From Arachis hypogaea (Eukaryota > Streptophyta > Magnoliopsida > Fabales > Fabaceae), in NCBI RefSeq assembly GCF_003086295.3, contig NC_092041.1:96435827-96499826 (forward strand): DNA of 64,000 nt, read 5' to 3'. The stretch's first letter is position 1; every line of letters starts with the position of its first letter. Under the pieces are notes generated by a model, which was not told the origin of the DNA, did not search any database, and saw nothing but the letters and a program-made list of their open reading frames with translations. This document shows positions 1-11,415 of the stretch, in pieces. Position numbers and translations under genes: made by a program.

Positions 1-331
1 CATGTATGTATCCGGTGGTAATACTGGAAGACAGAGTGCTTTGGGCCACAGCCAAGACTCATAAAGTAGCTATGTTCAAGAATCATCATACTTAACTAGG
101 AGAATCAATAACACTATCTGAGTTCTGAGTTCCTATGGATGCCAATCATTCTAAACTTCAAAGGATAAAGTGAGATGCCAAAACTGTTTAGAAGCAAAAA
201 GCTACTAGTCCCGCTCATCTAATTGGAGCTAAGTTTCATTGATATTTTGGAGTCTATAGTATGTTCTCTTCTTTTTATCCTATTTGATTTTCAGTTGCTT
301 GGGGACAAGCAACAATTTAAGTTTGGTGTTG
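1..331 (+). other. 3' internal tail of an A-family LTR retrotransposon
   Basis: Non-coding sequence that ends in the putative polypurine-tract region (GGGGACAAGCAACAATTTAA, then AAGTTTGGTGTTG) directly before an LTR starting TGATGAGCGG. It closely matches 27132-27463, the tail before the internal A-type LTR of element B. The rest of this element lies off the left edge of the window. Confidence 0.8.
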
Positions 332-1851
332 TGATGAGCGGATAATTCATACGCTTTTTGGCATTGTTTTTAGTATGTTTTTAGTATGTTCTAGTTAGTT
401 TTTATTATATTTTTATTAGTTTTTAGTTAAAATTCACTTTTCCGGACTTTACTATGAGTTTGTGTGTTTTTCTGTGATTTCAGGTATTTTCTGGCTGAAA
501 TTGAGGGTCCTGAGCAAAAATCTGATTCAGAGACTAAAAAGGACTGCAGATGCTGTTGGATTATAACCTTCCTGCACTCGAAGTAGATTTTTTGGAGCTA
601 CAGAAGCCCAATTGGCGCGCTCTCAATGGCGTTGGAAAGTAGACATCCTGGGCTTTCCAGCAATGTATAATAGTCCATACTTTGCTCGAGATTTGATGGC
701 CCAAACCGGCGTTGCAAATCAGCTTCAGAATTCCCGGCATTTAACGCCGGAACTGGCATAAGAATTGGAGTTAAACGCCCAAACTGGCATAAAAGCTGGC
801 GTTTAACTCCAGAAAAAGTCTCTACACATAAAAGCTTCAATGCTTAGCCCAAGCACACACCAAGTGGACCCCGGAAGTAGATTTTTATGTCATTTACTCA
901 TTTCTGTATACCCTAGGTTACTAGTTCACTATTAATAGGAACTTCTGACATTGTATCTGAACCTCATGACACTTTACACGTTTCTCATTGTATTTTTTAC
1001 GGCATGAGTCTCTAAACCCCATGGTTGGGGGTGAGGCTCTGCTGTGTCTTGATGGATTAATGCAATTACTACTGTTTTTCATTCAATCATGCTTGCTTCC
1101 ATTCTAAGATATCACTTGTTCCTAAACCTGATGAATGTGATGATCCGTGACACTCATCATCATTCTCAACTATGAACGTGTGCTTGACAACCACCTCCGT
1201 TCTACCTTAGATTGAGTAGATATCTCTTGGATTCCTTAATCAGAATCTTCGTGGTATAAGCTAGAATTGATGGCGGCATTCAAGAGAATCCGGAAGGTCT
1301 AAACCTTGTCTGTGGTATTCTGAGTAGGATTCAAGGATTGAATGACTGTGACGAGCTTCAAACTCCTGAGGGCTGGGCGTTAGTGACAGACGCAAAAGAA
1401 TCACTGGATTCTATTCCAACCTGATTGAGAACCGACAGATGATTAGCCGTGCTGTGAAAGAGCGAGTTGAACATTTTCACTGAGAGGATGGGAGGTAGCC
1501 ATTGACAACGGTGAAACCCTACATACAGCTTGCCATGGAAGGAGCCTTGCGTGCTTGAAGAAGAAGACAATAGAAAAGCAGAGATTCAGAAGATAGAGCA
1601 TCTCTAAAACCTCAACCTGTTCTCCATTACTGCAAAACAAGTATTTATTTCATGTTCTTTTACTTTTTACAATCAATCCTGATAATTATTGATATCCTGA
1701 ATAAGAGTTACAAGATAACCATAGCTTGCTTCAAGCCGACAATCTCCGTGGGATCGACCCTTACTCACGTAAGGTATTACTTGGACGACCCAGAGCACTT
1801 GCTGGTTAGTTGTGCGGAATTGCAAAAGTGTGATTGCAATTTTGTGCACCA
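332..1851 (+). repeat. 3' LTR, A family
   Basis: A 1520-bp LTR with TG...CA ends (TGATGAGCGGATA to GTGCACCA). It closely resembles 27464-28977. It contains a GGCGTT/AACGCC palindrome cluster at about 699-815 and the U5 block GGGATCGACCCTTACTCACG near 1750. It ends directly in the middle of a C-family LTR, so this element inserted into that LTR. The predicted TSD is TAGAC (1852-1856); its partner would be off-window. Short ORFs here are not genes. Confidence 0.82.
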
Positions 1852-2926
1852 TAGACATCCAGAGCTTTCCAGAAATATATAATAGTCCATACTTTATTCG
1901 ATATTAGATGACGCAAACTGGCGCTCAACGCCAGTTCCATGCTGCATTCTGGAGTCAAACGCCAGAAACACGTCACGAACCAAAGTTGAATGCCAAAACC
2001 ACGTTACAACTTGGCGTTCAACTCCAAAAGAAGCCTCTGCACGTGTAAAGCTCAAGCTCAGCTCAAGCACATATTGAGTGGGCCTCAGAAGTGGATTTCT
2101 GCATCAATTACTTACTTTTATAAACCCTAGTAGCTAGTCTAGTATAAATAGGACATTTTTATTATTGTATTAGACATCTTGGTTTTCGTCTTTGATAAAA
2201 AAAATCCATCTTTGGACATTTGGTTCTCAAACTTTGGGGGGCTGGCCATTCGGCCATGCCTGAACCTTGATCACTTATGTATTTTCAATAGTGGAGTTTC
2301 TACACACCATAGATTAAGGGTGTGGAGCTCTGCTGTACCTCGAGTTTCAATGAAATTACTACTATTTTCTATTCAATTCAGTTTACTCCTGTTTTAAGAT
2401 ATTCGTTGCACTTTACCATGACGGATGTGATGATCCGTGACACTCATCATCATTCTCACCTATGAACGCGTGACTGACAACCACTTCCGTTCTACCTTAG
2501 ACCGAACGCATATCTCTTAGATTCCTTAATCAGAATCTTCGTGGTATAAGCTAGAATTGATGGTGGCATTCATGAGAATCTGGAAAGTCTAAACCTTGTC
2601 TGTGGTATTCCGAGTAGGATTTAAGGATTGAATGGCTGTGACGAGCTTCAAACTCGCGATTGTTGGGCGTGATGACAAACGCAAAAGAATCAATGGATTC
2701 TATTCCAACATGATCGACAGATGATTAGCCATGCTGTGACAGAGCATTTGGACCATTTTTACTGAGAGGATGGGATGTAGCCATTGACAACTGTGATGCC
2801 CTACATACAACTTGCCATGGAAAGGAGTAAGAAGGATTGAAGGAAGGCAGTAGGAAAGCAGAGATCCAACAGGGACAAAGCATCTCCATACACTTATCTA
2901 AAATTCTCACCAATGATTTACATAAG
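1852..2926 (+). repeat. C-family LTR, middle part
   Basis: Colinear with the solo LTR at 62147-63797, beginning at the position equivalent to 62455, so about 308 bp of its left end lie on the far side of the A element. Palindrome cluster at about 1918-2035. Interrupted at 2926 by element F and resumed at 13069. ATAAG at 2922-2926 is the left TSD copy of F. Confidence 0.82.
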
Positions 2927-4579
2927 TGGTGCACGAAATTGTGATCATCAATGGCGCCATCAACATGGTACGCTCAATTGCAATCTCAACTATTTATCAC
3001 AGCTTCGCACAACTAACCAACAAGTGTACTGGGTCATCCATGTAATAAACCTTACGCGAGTAAGGGTCGATCCCACGGAGATTGTTGGTATGAAGCAAGC
3101 TATGGTCACCTTGTAAATCTTAGTCAGGAAAACTCAAATGGTTATGGATGATGTATGAATAAAACATAAAGATAAAGATAGAGATACTTATGTAATTCAT
3201 TGGTGAGAATTTCAGATAAGCGTATGGAGATGCTTTGTCCCTTCCGTCTCTCTGCTTTCCTACTGTCTTCATCCAATCCTTCTTACTCCTTTCCATGGCA
3301 AGCTGTATGTAGGGTTTCACCGTTGTCAGTGGCTACCTCCCATCCTCTCAGTGAAAATGTTCAACGCACCCTGTCACGGCACGGCTATTCAGCTGTCGGT
3401 TCTCGATCATGTCGGAATAGAATCCAGTGATTCTTTTGCGTCTGTCACTAACGCCCCACAATCGCGAGTTTGAAGCTCGTCACAGTCATTCAATCATTGA
3501 ATCCTACTCAGAATACCACAAACAAGATTTAGTCCTTCTAGATTCTCTTGAATGCCGCCATCAGTTCTAGCTTTTACCACGAAGATTCCGATTAAGGGAT
3601 CCAAGAGATAAACATTCAAGCCTTGTTTGCTTGTAGAATAGAAGTGGTTGTCAGGCACTCGTTCATAAGTGAGAATGATGATGAGTGTCACATAATCATC
3701 ACATTCATAATGTTCTTGGGTGAAAATGAATATCTTAGAACAAGAATAAGCTGAATTGAATAGAAGAACAATAGTATTTGCATTAATACTCGAGGTACAG
3801 CACAACTCCACACCTTAATCTATGGTGTGTAGAAACTCCACCGTTGAAAATACATAAGAACAAGGTCTAGGCATGGCCGAGAGGCCAGCCCCCAATAATC
3901 TAAGAACTAGACGTCCAGAGATGATCTAGAGATCTAAAGTGATCAAAAGATGAAAATACAATAGCAAAAGGTCCTATTTGTAGAGAACTAGTAGCCTAGG
4001 GTTTACAGAGATGAGTACATGACATAAAAATCCACTTCCGGGCCCACTTGGTGTGTGCTTGGGCTGAGCATTGAAGCATTTTCGTGTAGAGACTTCTCTT
4101 GGAGTTAAACGCCAGCTTTTGTGCAGGTTTGGGCGTTTAACTCCCATTCTTGTGCCAGTTCCGGCGTTTAACGCCGGGCAGTTTTGAGCTGATTTGGGAC
4201 GCCGGTTTGGGTCATCAAATCTCGAGCAAAGTATGAACTATTATATATTGCTGAAAGGCCCAGGATGTCTACTTTCCAATGCCGTTGAGATCGCTCCAAT
4301 TGGGCTTTTGTAGCTCCAGAAAATCCACTTCGAGTGCAGGGAGGTCAGAATCCAACAGCATCTGCAGTCCTTTTCAGCCTCTGAATCAGATTTTTGCTCA
4401 AGTCCCTCAATTTCTGCCAGAAAATACCTGAAATCACAGAAAAACACACAAACTCATAGTAAAGTCTAGAAAAGTGAATTTTAACTAAAAACTAATAGAA
4501 ATATACTAAAAACTAACTAAAACACACTAAAAACATACTAAAAACAATGCCAAAAAGCGTATAAATTATCCGCTCATCA
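2927..4579 (-). repeat. 3' LTR of F
   Basis: 1653 bp, read on the minus strand from TGATGAGCGG (4579) to GTGCACCA (2927). Palindrome cluster at about 4100-4215. Same length as the 5' LTR at 11416-13068. Confidence 0.9.
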
Positions 4580-5508
4580 CAACACCAAACTTAAATTGTT
4601 GCTTGTCCCCAAACAACTGGAAATCAAATACGATAAAGAGAAGAGAATATGCAATGAATTCCAAAAACATCTATGAAGATCAGTATTAATTAGATGAGCG
4701 GGGCTTTTAGCTTTTTGCCTCTGAACAGTTTTGGCATCTCACTCTATCCTTTGAAATTCAGAATGATTGGCTTCTATAGGAAATCAGAATCCAGATAGTG
4801 TTATTGATTCTCCTAGTTAACTATGATGATTCTTGAACACAGCTACTTTATGAGTCTTGGCCGTGGCCCAAAGCTCTTTGTCTTCCAGTATTACCACCGG
4901 ATACATACATGCCACAGACACATAACTGGGTGAACCTTTTCAGATTGTGACTCAGCTTTGCTAGAGTCCCCAATTAGAGGTGTCCAGGGTTCTTAAGCAC
5001 ACTCTTTTTGCTTTGGATCACAACTTTATTTTTTTCTTTTCTCTCTCTTTTTTTTTCTTTCGTTTTTCTCTCTCTTTCTCTTTTTTTTTCTTTCCTTTTT
5101 TTTTTGTATTCACTGCTTTTTCTTGCTTCAAGAATCATTTTTATGATTTTTCAGATCTTCAGTAACATGTCTCCTTTTTCATCATTCTTTCAAGAGCCAA
5201 CATTCATGAACAACAAATTCAAAAGATTTATGCACTGTTCAAGCATACATTCAGAAACCAAAATATTGCCACCACATCAAAATAATTAATCTGTTATAAA
5301 ATTCAAAATTCATGCAATTCTTCTCTTTTTCAATTAAGAACATTTTTCATTCAAGAAAGGTGATGGATTCATAGGACATTCATAACTTTAAGGCATAGAC
5401 ACTAAGACACTAATGATCATAAGACACAAACATGGATAGACATAAGCATAAATTTTCAAAAAAAAAATAGAAAAATAAAGAACAAGGAGATTAAAGAACG
5501 GGTCCACC
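4580..5508 (-). other. 3' non-coding tail and putative polypurine tract of F
   Basis: Sequence next to the LTR (4580-4620) reads on the minus strand as a GGGGACAAGCAA-type run followed by AAGTTTGGTGTTG, the same PPT-side sequence seen before the A, B, H and G 3' LTRs. The remainder is A/T-rich with a long T-rich run at 5030-5110. No coding signal; the hydrophobic ORFs there are artefacts of the T runs. Confidence 0.7.
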
Positions 5509-6633
5509 TTAGTGATGGCGGCTTGTTCTTCCTCTTGAAGATCTTATGGAGTGCTTGAGCTCCTCAATGTCTCTTCCTTGCCTTTGTTGCTCCTCTCTCA
5601 TGATTCTTTGATCTTCTCTAATTTCATGGAGGAGGATGGAATGTTCTTGGTGCTCCACCCTTAGTTGTCCTATGTTGGAACTCAATTCTTCTAGGGAGGT
5701 ATTGATTTGCTACCAATAGTTTTGTGGAGGAAAGTGCATCCCTTGAGGCATCTCAGGGATTTCATGATGAGAGGGGTCTCTTGTTTGCTCCATCCTTTTC
5801 TTAGTGATGGGCTTGTCCTCATCAATGAGGGTGTCTCCCTCTATGTCAACTCCAACTGAATAACAGAGGTGACAAATGAGATGAGAAAAGGCTGACCTTG
5901 CCAAGGTAGAGGACTTGTCCGCCATCTTATAAAGTTCTTGGGATATAACCTCATGAACTTCTACTTCCTCTCCAATCATGATGCTATGAATCATGATAGC
6001 CCGGTCTATAGTAACTTCGGACCGGTTGCTAGTCGGAATGATTGAGCGTTGGATAAACTCCAACCATCCTCTAGCCACGGGCTTGAGGTCATGCCTTCTC
6101 AGTTGAACCGGCTTCCCTCTTGAATCTCTCTTCCATTGAGCGCCCTCTTCACAGATGTCTATGAGGACTTGGTCCAACCTTTGATCAAAGTTGACCCTTC
6201 TAGTGTAAGGGTGTTCATCTCCTTGCATCATGCGCAAGTTGAATGCCAACCTTACATTTTCTGGACTAAAATCCAAGTATTTCCCCCGAACCATTGTAAG
6301 CCAATTCTTTGGGTCCGGGTTCACACTTTAATCATGGTTCTTGGTGATCCATGCATTGGCATAGAACTCTTGAACCATTAAGATTCTGACTTGTTGAATG
6401 GGGTTGGTAAGAACTTCCCAACCTCTTCTTCGGATCTCATGTCGGATCTCCGGATATTCACTCTTTTTGAGTTTGAAAGGGACCTCGGGGATCACCTTCT
6501 TCATGGCCACAACTTCATAGAAGTGGTCTTGATGCACCCTTGAGATGAATCTCTCCATCTCCCATGACTCGGAGGTGGAAGCTTTTGCCTTCCCTTTCCT
6601 CTTTCTAGAGGTTTCTCCGGCCTTGGATTCCAT
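5509..6633 (-). pseudogene. ORF3 of F, plant-specific retrotransposon protein, two nonsense codons
   Basis: A single frame runs from ATG at 6633 to TAA at 5511-5509 (374 codons), interrupted by TAA at 6330-6328 and TAG at 5712-5710. Element H has a Gln codon at the first position and Glu at the second, so both stops are secondary. The N terminus is basic (RKRKGKAK). The core contains RGWEVLTNP, a VQEFYANAW segment, MVRGKYLDFSP and RSIIPTSNRSEVTIDRA, shared with ORF3 of B, H and more distantly G. From memory this is the 'putative plant transposon protein' domain seen after pol in Athila-like elements. The C-terminal 70 residues are charged and likely coiled coil. Its function is unknown; an env-like role has been proposed for this position, but I see no signal peptide or membrane segment. 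Confidence 0.75.
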
Positions 6634-7133
6634 AAATGGTTATGGGAAAACAAAAAGCAATGCTTTTACCACACCAACTTAAAAGGTTTGCTCGTCCTCG
6701 AGCAAAAGAAGAAAGAAGAGAGTAGAAGAATAAGAAATGAAGGAGATGGAAGAGGCTTTGTGGTTCGGCTTAAGGGGGAGAAGTAGTGTTTAGGTTGTGT
6801 GAAAATGAAGGAGTGAAGATGGGTTTATATAGAAGTAGAGAGAGAGGTAAGGTTCGGCTATGTGAGGGTGGGTTTGGGAGGGAAAGTGTTTTGAATTTGA
6901 ATGGTGAGGTAGGTGGGGTTTTATGAAGGATGGATGTGAGTGGTGAAGAGAAAAGATGGGATTTGATAGGTGAGAGGTTTTTGGGGAAGAGGTATTGAGG
7001 TGATTGGTGAATGGGTGAAGAAGAGAGAGAGTGGTGGGGTAGGTGGGGATCCTGTGGGGTCCACAGATCCTGAGGTGTCAAGGAAAATTCATCCCTGCAC
7101 CAAGTGGTGAGCAAAAATGCTCTTTATGCCAAT

Positions 7134-7306
7134 TCTGGCGTTAAACGCCGGGCTGGTGCCCATTTCTGGCGTTTAACGCCAACTTCTTGCCCCTTCCTGG
7201 CGTTTAACGCCAGTCTGGTGCCCTTTTCTGGCGTTAAACGCCCAGAATGGTGCCAGACTGGGCGTTAAGCGCTCATTTGCTGCCCTTACTGGCGTTTAAA
7301 CGCTAG
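7134..7306. repeat. GGCGTTTAACGCC palindrome cluster, spacer of F
   Basis: At least six copies of (C)TGGCGTT(T)AAACGCC(AG) and variants, spaced about 25-35 bp, separated by GTGCCCATTTC-like linkers. It lies between the protease end and ORF3 (spacer 6634-7511). Near 7450-7475 the spacer also has the inverse of the hairpin GTTGGGAGGCAACCC. Confidence 0.9.
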
Positions 7307-7511
7307 CAAGGTCTTCCTCCAGGGTGTGCTGTTTTTCTTTCTGTTTTTCATTCTGTTTTTGCTTTTTCAATTGATTTTGTGACTTCCCATGATCATCAAC
7401 CTACAGAAAACATAAAATAACAAAGGAAAAATAGATAAATATAACATTGGGTTGCCTCCCAACAAGCGCTTCTTTAATGTCAGTAGCTTGACAGTGGGCT
7501 CTCATGGAGCC

Positions 7512-8100
7512 TCACAGATACTCAGAGCAATGTTGGAACCTCCCAACACCAAACTTAGAGTTTGAATGTGGGGGTTCAACACCAAACTTAGAATTTGGTT
7601 GTGGCCTCCCAACACCAAACTTAGAGTTTGACTGTGGGGGCTCTGTTTGACTCTGTTTTGAAAGAAGCTCTTCATGCTTCCTCTCCATGGTGACAGAGGG
7701 ATATCCTTGAGCCTTAAACACAAGGGATCCTTCATTCACTTGAATGATCAATTCTCCTCTGTCAACATCAATCACAGCCCTTTGCTGTGGCTAGGAAGGG
7801 TCTGCCAAGGATGATGGATTCATCCATGCACTTCCCAGTCTCTAGGACTATGAAATCAGTAGGGATGTAATGGTCTTCAACTTTTACCAGAACATCCTCT
7901 ACAAGTCCATAAGCTTGTTTTCTTGAATTGTCTGTCATCTCTAGTGAGATTTTTGCAGCTTGCACCTCAAAGATCCCTAGCTTCTCCATTACAGAGAGAG
8001 GCATGAGGTTTATGCTTGACCCTAGGTCACACAGAGCCTTCTTGAAGGTCATGGTGCCTACTGTACAAGGTATTGAGAACTTTCCAGGGTCCTGTCTCTT
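7512..8100 (-). pseudogene. Retropepsin-like protease of F
   Basis: Continuous in frame with gag except for the stop at 8103-8101. Contains ALCDLGSSINLMP, the DLG version of the aspartic protease active site usual in Athila-like elements, then VEDVLVKV, TDFIVLE and ILGRPFLATA. A +2 insertion near 7780 shifts the frame just before VIDVDRGEL, and reading continues to a stop at 7512. The tail encodes three imperfect SNSKFGV repeats because the DNA repeats the motif AACACCAAACTTAGA (7548-7640). No RT follows. Where intact it would cleave the Gag polyprotein in the particle; here it is broken. Confidence 0.8.
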
Positions 8101-9849
8101 TTAAGGTAATCTCTGCCTAGTCAAGTTATCTAGCTCTTTGGTGAGAAAAGGGGGTTCATCCTCCCAAGTCTTATTACCAAATAACTTGTCATTTAGCTTC
8201 ATGATTGCTCCAAGGTACTTGGCAACTTGCTCTTCAGTGACATCTTCATCCTCTTCAGAGGAAGAGTACTCATCAGAGCTCATGAATGGCAGAAGTAAAT
8301 TCAATGGAATCTCTATGGTCTCAGTGTGAGCCTCAGATTCCCATGGTTCCTCATTAGGGAACTCATTGGAGGCCAGTGAATGTCCATTGAGGCTTTCCTC
8401 AGTGGCGCTCACTGCCTCTCCCTCCTCTCCAAATTCGGCCATGTTGATGGCCTTGCACTCTCCTTTTGGATTTTCTTCTGTATTGCTTGGAAGAGTACGA
8501 GGAGGGAGTTCAGTAATTTTCTTGCTCAACTGCCCCACTTGTGCCTCCAAATTTCTAATGGAGGACCTTGTTTCAGTCATGAAACTTTGAGTGGTTTTGA
8601 TTAGATCAGAGACCATGGTTGCTAATTCAGAGTGGTTCTGCTTAGAATTCTCTGTCTGTTGCTGAGAAGATGATGGAAAAGGCTTGCCATTGCTAAACCT
8701 GTTTCTTCCACCATTATTGTTGTTGAAACCTTGTTGAGGTCTCTGTTGATCCTTCCATGAGAGATTTGGATGATTTCTCCATGAAGGATTATAGGTATTT
8801 CCATAGGGTTCTCCCATGTAATTCACCTCTTCCATTGAAGGGTTCTCAGGATCATAAGCTTCTTCTTCAGATGAAGCGTCCTTGGTACTGCCTGGTGCAG
8901 CTTGCATTCCAGACAGACTTTGAGAAATCAAATTGAGTTGCTGAGTCAATATCTTGTTCTGAGCCAATATGGCATTCAGAGTATCAATCTCAAGAACTCT
9001 TTTCTTCTGATTTGTCCCATTGTTCACAGGATTCCTTTCAGAAGTGTACATAAATTGGTTATTTGCAACCATTTCAATTAGTTCTTGAGCTTCTGTAGGC
9101 GTCTTCTTCAGATGAAGAGATCCTCCAGCAGAGCTATCCAATGACATCTTGGATAGTTCAGACAGACCATCATAGAAAATACCTATGATGCTCCATTCAG
9201 AAAGCATGTCAGAAGGACACTTTCTGATCAATTGTTTGTATCTTTCCCAAGCTTCATAGAGGGATTCTCCTTCCTTCTGTCTGAAGGTTTGGACTTCCAC
9301 TCTAAGCTTACTCAATTTTTGAGGTGGAAAGAACTTTGCCAAGAAGGCATGGACTAGCTTTTCCCAAGAGTTCAGGCTTTCTTTAGGTTGTGAGTCCAAC
9401 CATGTCCTAGCTCTGTCTCTTACAGCAAAAGGGAATAGCATAAGTCTATAGACCTCAGGATCAACCCCATTAGTCTTGACAGTGTCATAGATTTGCAAGA
9501 ACTCAGCTAAAAACTGATGAGAATCTTCCAATGGAAGTCCATGGATCTTGCAATTCTGTTGCATCAGAGAAACTAATTGAGGCTTAAGCTCAAAGTTGTT
9601 TGCTCTAATGGCAGGGATAGAGATGCTTCTCCCATAGAAGTCGGGAGTAGGTGCAGTAAAGTCACCCAGCACCTTCCTTGCATTGTTGGCATTGTTGTTG
9701 TTTTCGGCTGCCATGTCTTCTTCTTTGAAGATTTCTGTTAGGTCCTCTACAAAGAGTTGTGCCTTAGCTTCTCTTAGTTCTCACTTCAAGGTCCTTTCAG
9801 GTTCAAGGTCAGCCTCAACAAAAATGCTTTTGTCTTTGCTCCTGCTCAT
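8101..9849 (-). pseudogene. Gag of F (longest open part 8101-9714, 537 aa)
   Basis: The family start appears to be ATG at 9849 (SKDK...EPERTL), as in H, but codon 23 is TGA (9783-9781). The next in-frame ATG at 9714 opens 537 residues. The region starting LMLFPFAVRDRARTWL and running through FLAKFFPPQK and GESLYEAWERYKQLIRKCPSDM is the retrotransposon gag (capsid) domain. An Asn/Gln-rich stretch and an acidic segment (SSEEDEDVTEEQ) follow. No CCHC zinc knuckle is visible. The stop TAA at 8103-8101 replaces a Gln codon seen in H, so gag and protease were originally one polyprotein. Its job would be assembly of cytoplasmic virus-like particles around element RNA. Confidence 0.85.
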
Positions 9850-11390
9850 ATGAAAGAGAAGAGAACAAGAGAGTATGGAATCCTCTATGTCACAGTATAG
9901 AGATTCCTTAAGGTGTCAGAGGAAAAGAAAAATATAAGGAAGAGGTAGAAGAATTCGAACTTATCAAGAAAGATAGAATTCAAATTATTGATAATGGAGG
10001 AGTGTTAGTCCATAATTAGAAGGATGTGAGAAGAGGGGAAGAAATTTTCGAAAATAAATTAAAAAGATTTTAAAAACATTTTGAAAAATACTAATTGATT
10101 TTTGAAAACCAAGGGTGGAAAAGAAATCAAGTGATTTTTGAAAAAGATTTTGAAATAAGAAATTAAAAAGATATGATTGAAAACTATTTTGAAAAAGATG
10201 TGATTAAAAAGATATGATTTAAAAGTTATGGTTTTTTTTTTAAAAAGATGTGATTGAGAAGATATGATTTGAAAAACAATTTAAAAAGATTTGATTTTGA
10301 AAATTAATGACTTGGCTAACAAGAAAAGATATGACTCAAACATTAAACCTTTCTCAACAGAAAAGGCAACATACTTGAAATGTTGAATCAAATCATTAAT
10401 TGTTAGCAAGTATTTTTGAAAATAGAAAGAAATTGATTTTGGAAACATGTGATTGAAAAGATATGATTTGAAAAAGATTTGATTTTGAAAAATTTTAAAG
10501 ACTTGAAAAAAATTTGCATTAAAAACAAAATCTTCCCTCTTGTGCCATCCTGGCGTTAAACGCCCAGAATGGTGCACATTCTGGCGTTTAACGCCCAAAA
10601 CTCACCCCTTTTGGGCGTTAAACGCCTAGCCAGGCACCCTGGCTGGCGTTTAAACGCCAGTTTTCCTTCTTCACTGGGCATTTTGAACGCCCAACTTTTT
10701 CTGTGTAATTCCTCTGCAGTATGTTCTGAATCTTCAATTCTCTGTATTATTGACTTGAAAAGACACAAATTAAAAATTTTTTGGATTTTTAATAATGAGG
10801 AATAATCAAAATGCAACTGAAATCAAATAAACAAATGCATGCAAGACACCAAACTTAAAAGTTTGTATACTATTGACACTAACAAGTTGAGAATGTATAT
10901 GAGAAACAACAAAACACTTAAGACAAGAGAATTTAAAGATCAGAGCAAGTAAATCATCAAGAACAACTTGAAGATCACTGAAGACACATGAAAAAAGCAA
11001 GAAGAAAAAAAACATGCAATTGACACCAAACTTAAAATAAGACTCTAGACTCAACAAGAAACATAAAATATTTTTGGTTTTTATGATTTTGTAATTTTTT
11101 TTTGTTTTTTTGAAAATTAAGTGGAAAAGAAAATAAAGATATCAAAATTCTTAATGAGAATTCCAGGAATCATGCAATGTTAGTCTAAAGCTTCAGTCTA
11201 AAGGAATTAGACATGGCTAGCCAAGCTTCAGCAGGACATTGCATTCAAGAGCTAAATTGATGAAAATCAATCAGCTTTGGTGATGATAAGAACATCACCT
11301 TGAAACACTAGAATTCATTCTTAAGAACTCTGAAGAAAAAATACCTAATCTAAGCAACAAGATGAACCGTCAGTTGTCCAAACTCAAACA
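9850..11390 (-). other. Leader of F between primer site and gag
   Basis: Non-coding. From about 10030 to 10530 the + strand is a quasi-repeat of AAAAGATATGATTTGAAAAA; on the element's own strand it is T-rich. The motif ACACCAAACTTAAAA occurs at about 10848 and 11023, the inverse of the AAGTTTGGTGT motif that flanks 3' LTRs. Nothing protein-like. Confidence 0.7.
10550..10695. repeat. GGCGTTTAACGCC palindrome cluster, leader of F
   Basis: Five to six copies of TGGCGTTAAACGCCCAGAA and variants at about 25-30 bp spacing, the last with the centre CATTTTGAACGCC. A matching cluster is in the leader of H (49447-49590). Confidence 0.9.
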
Positions 11391-11409
11391 ATCCCCAGCA
11401 ACGGCGCCA
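11391..11409 (-). promoter_or_regulatory. Primer binding site of F (tRNA-Asp type)
   Basis: On the minus strand TGGCGCCGTTGCTGGGGAT, one mismatch from the 3' end of plant tRNA-Asp(GUC); B and D match exactly. It lies 6 bp inside the 5' LTR, the normal distance for this group. Confidence 0.9.
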
Positions 11410-11415
11410 AAAACT

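Noticed and set aside
598..840. Many 60-110 residue ORFs in the LTRs (for example 598-840, 1358-1882, 3200-3811, 11689-12300, 28494-29015)
   Set aside because: They lie inside LTRs, recur in several overlapping frames in every LTR copy, and encode no recognised domain.
4980..5289. Hydrophobic Phe/Leu/Ser-rich ORFs that look like membrane proteins
   Set aside because: They are translations of a T/C-rich run in the F tail; the counterpart in H (43800-43900) has a different reading frame.
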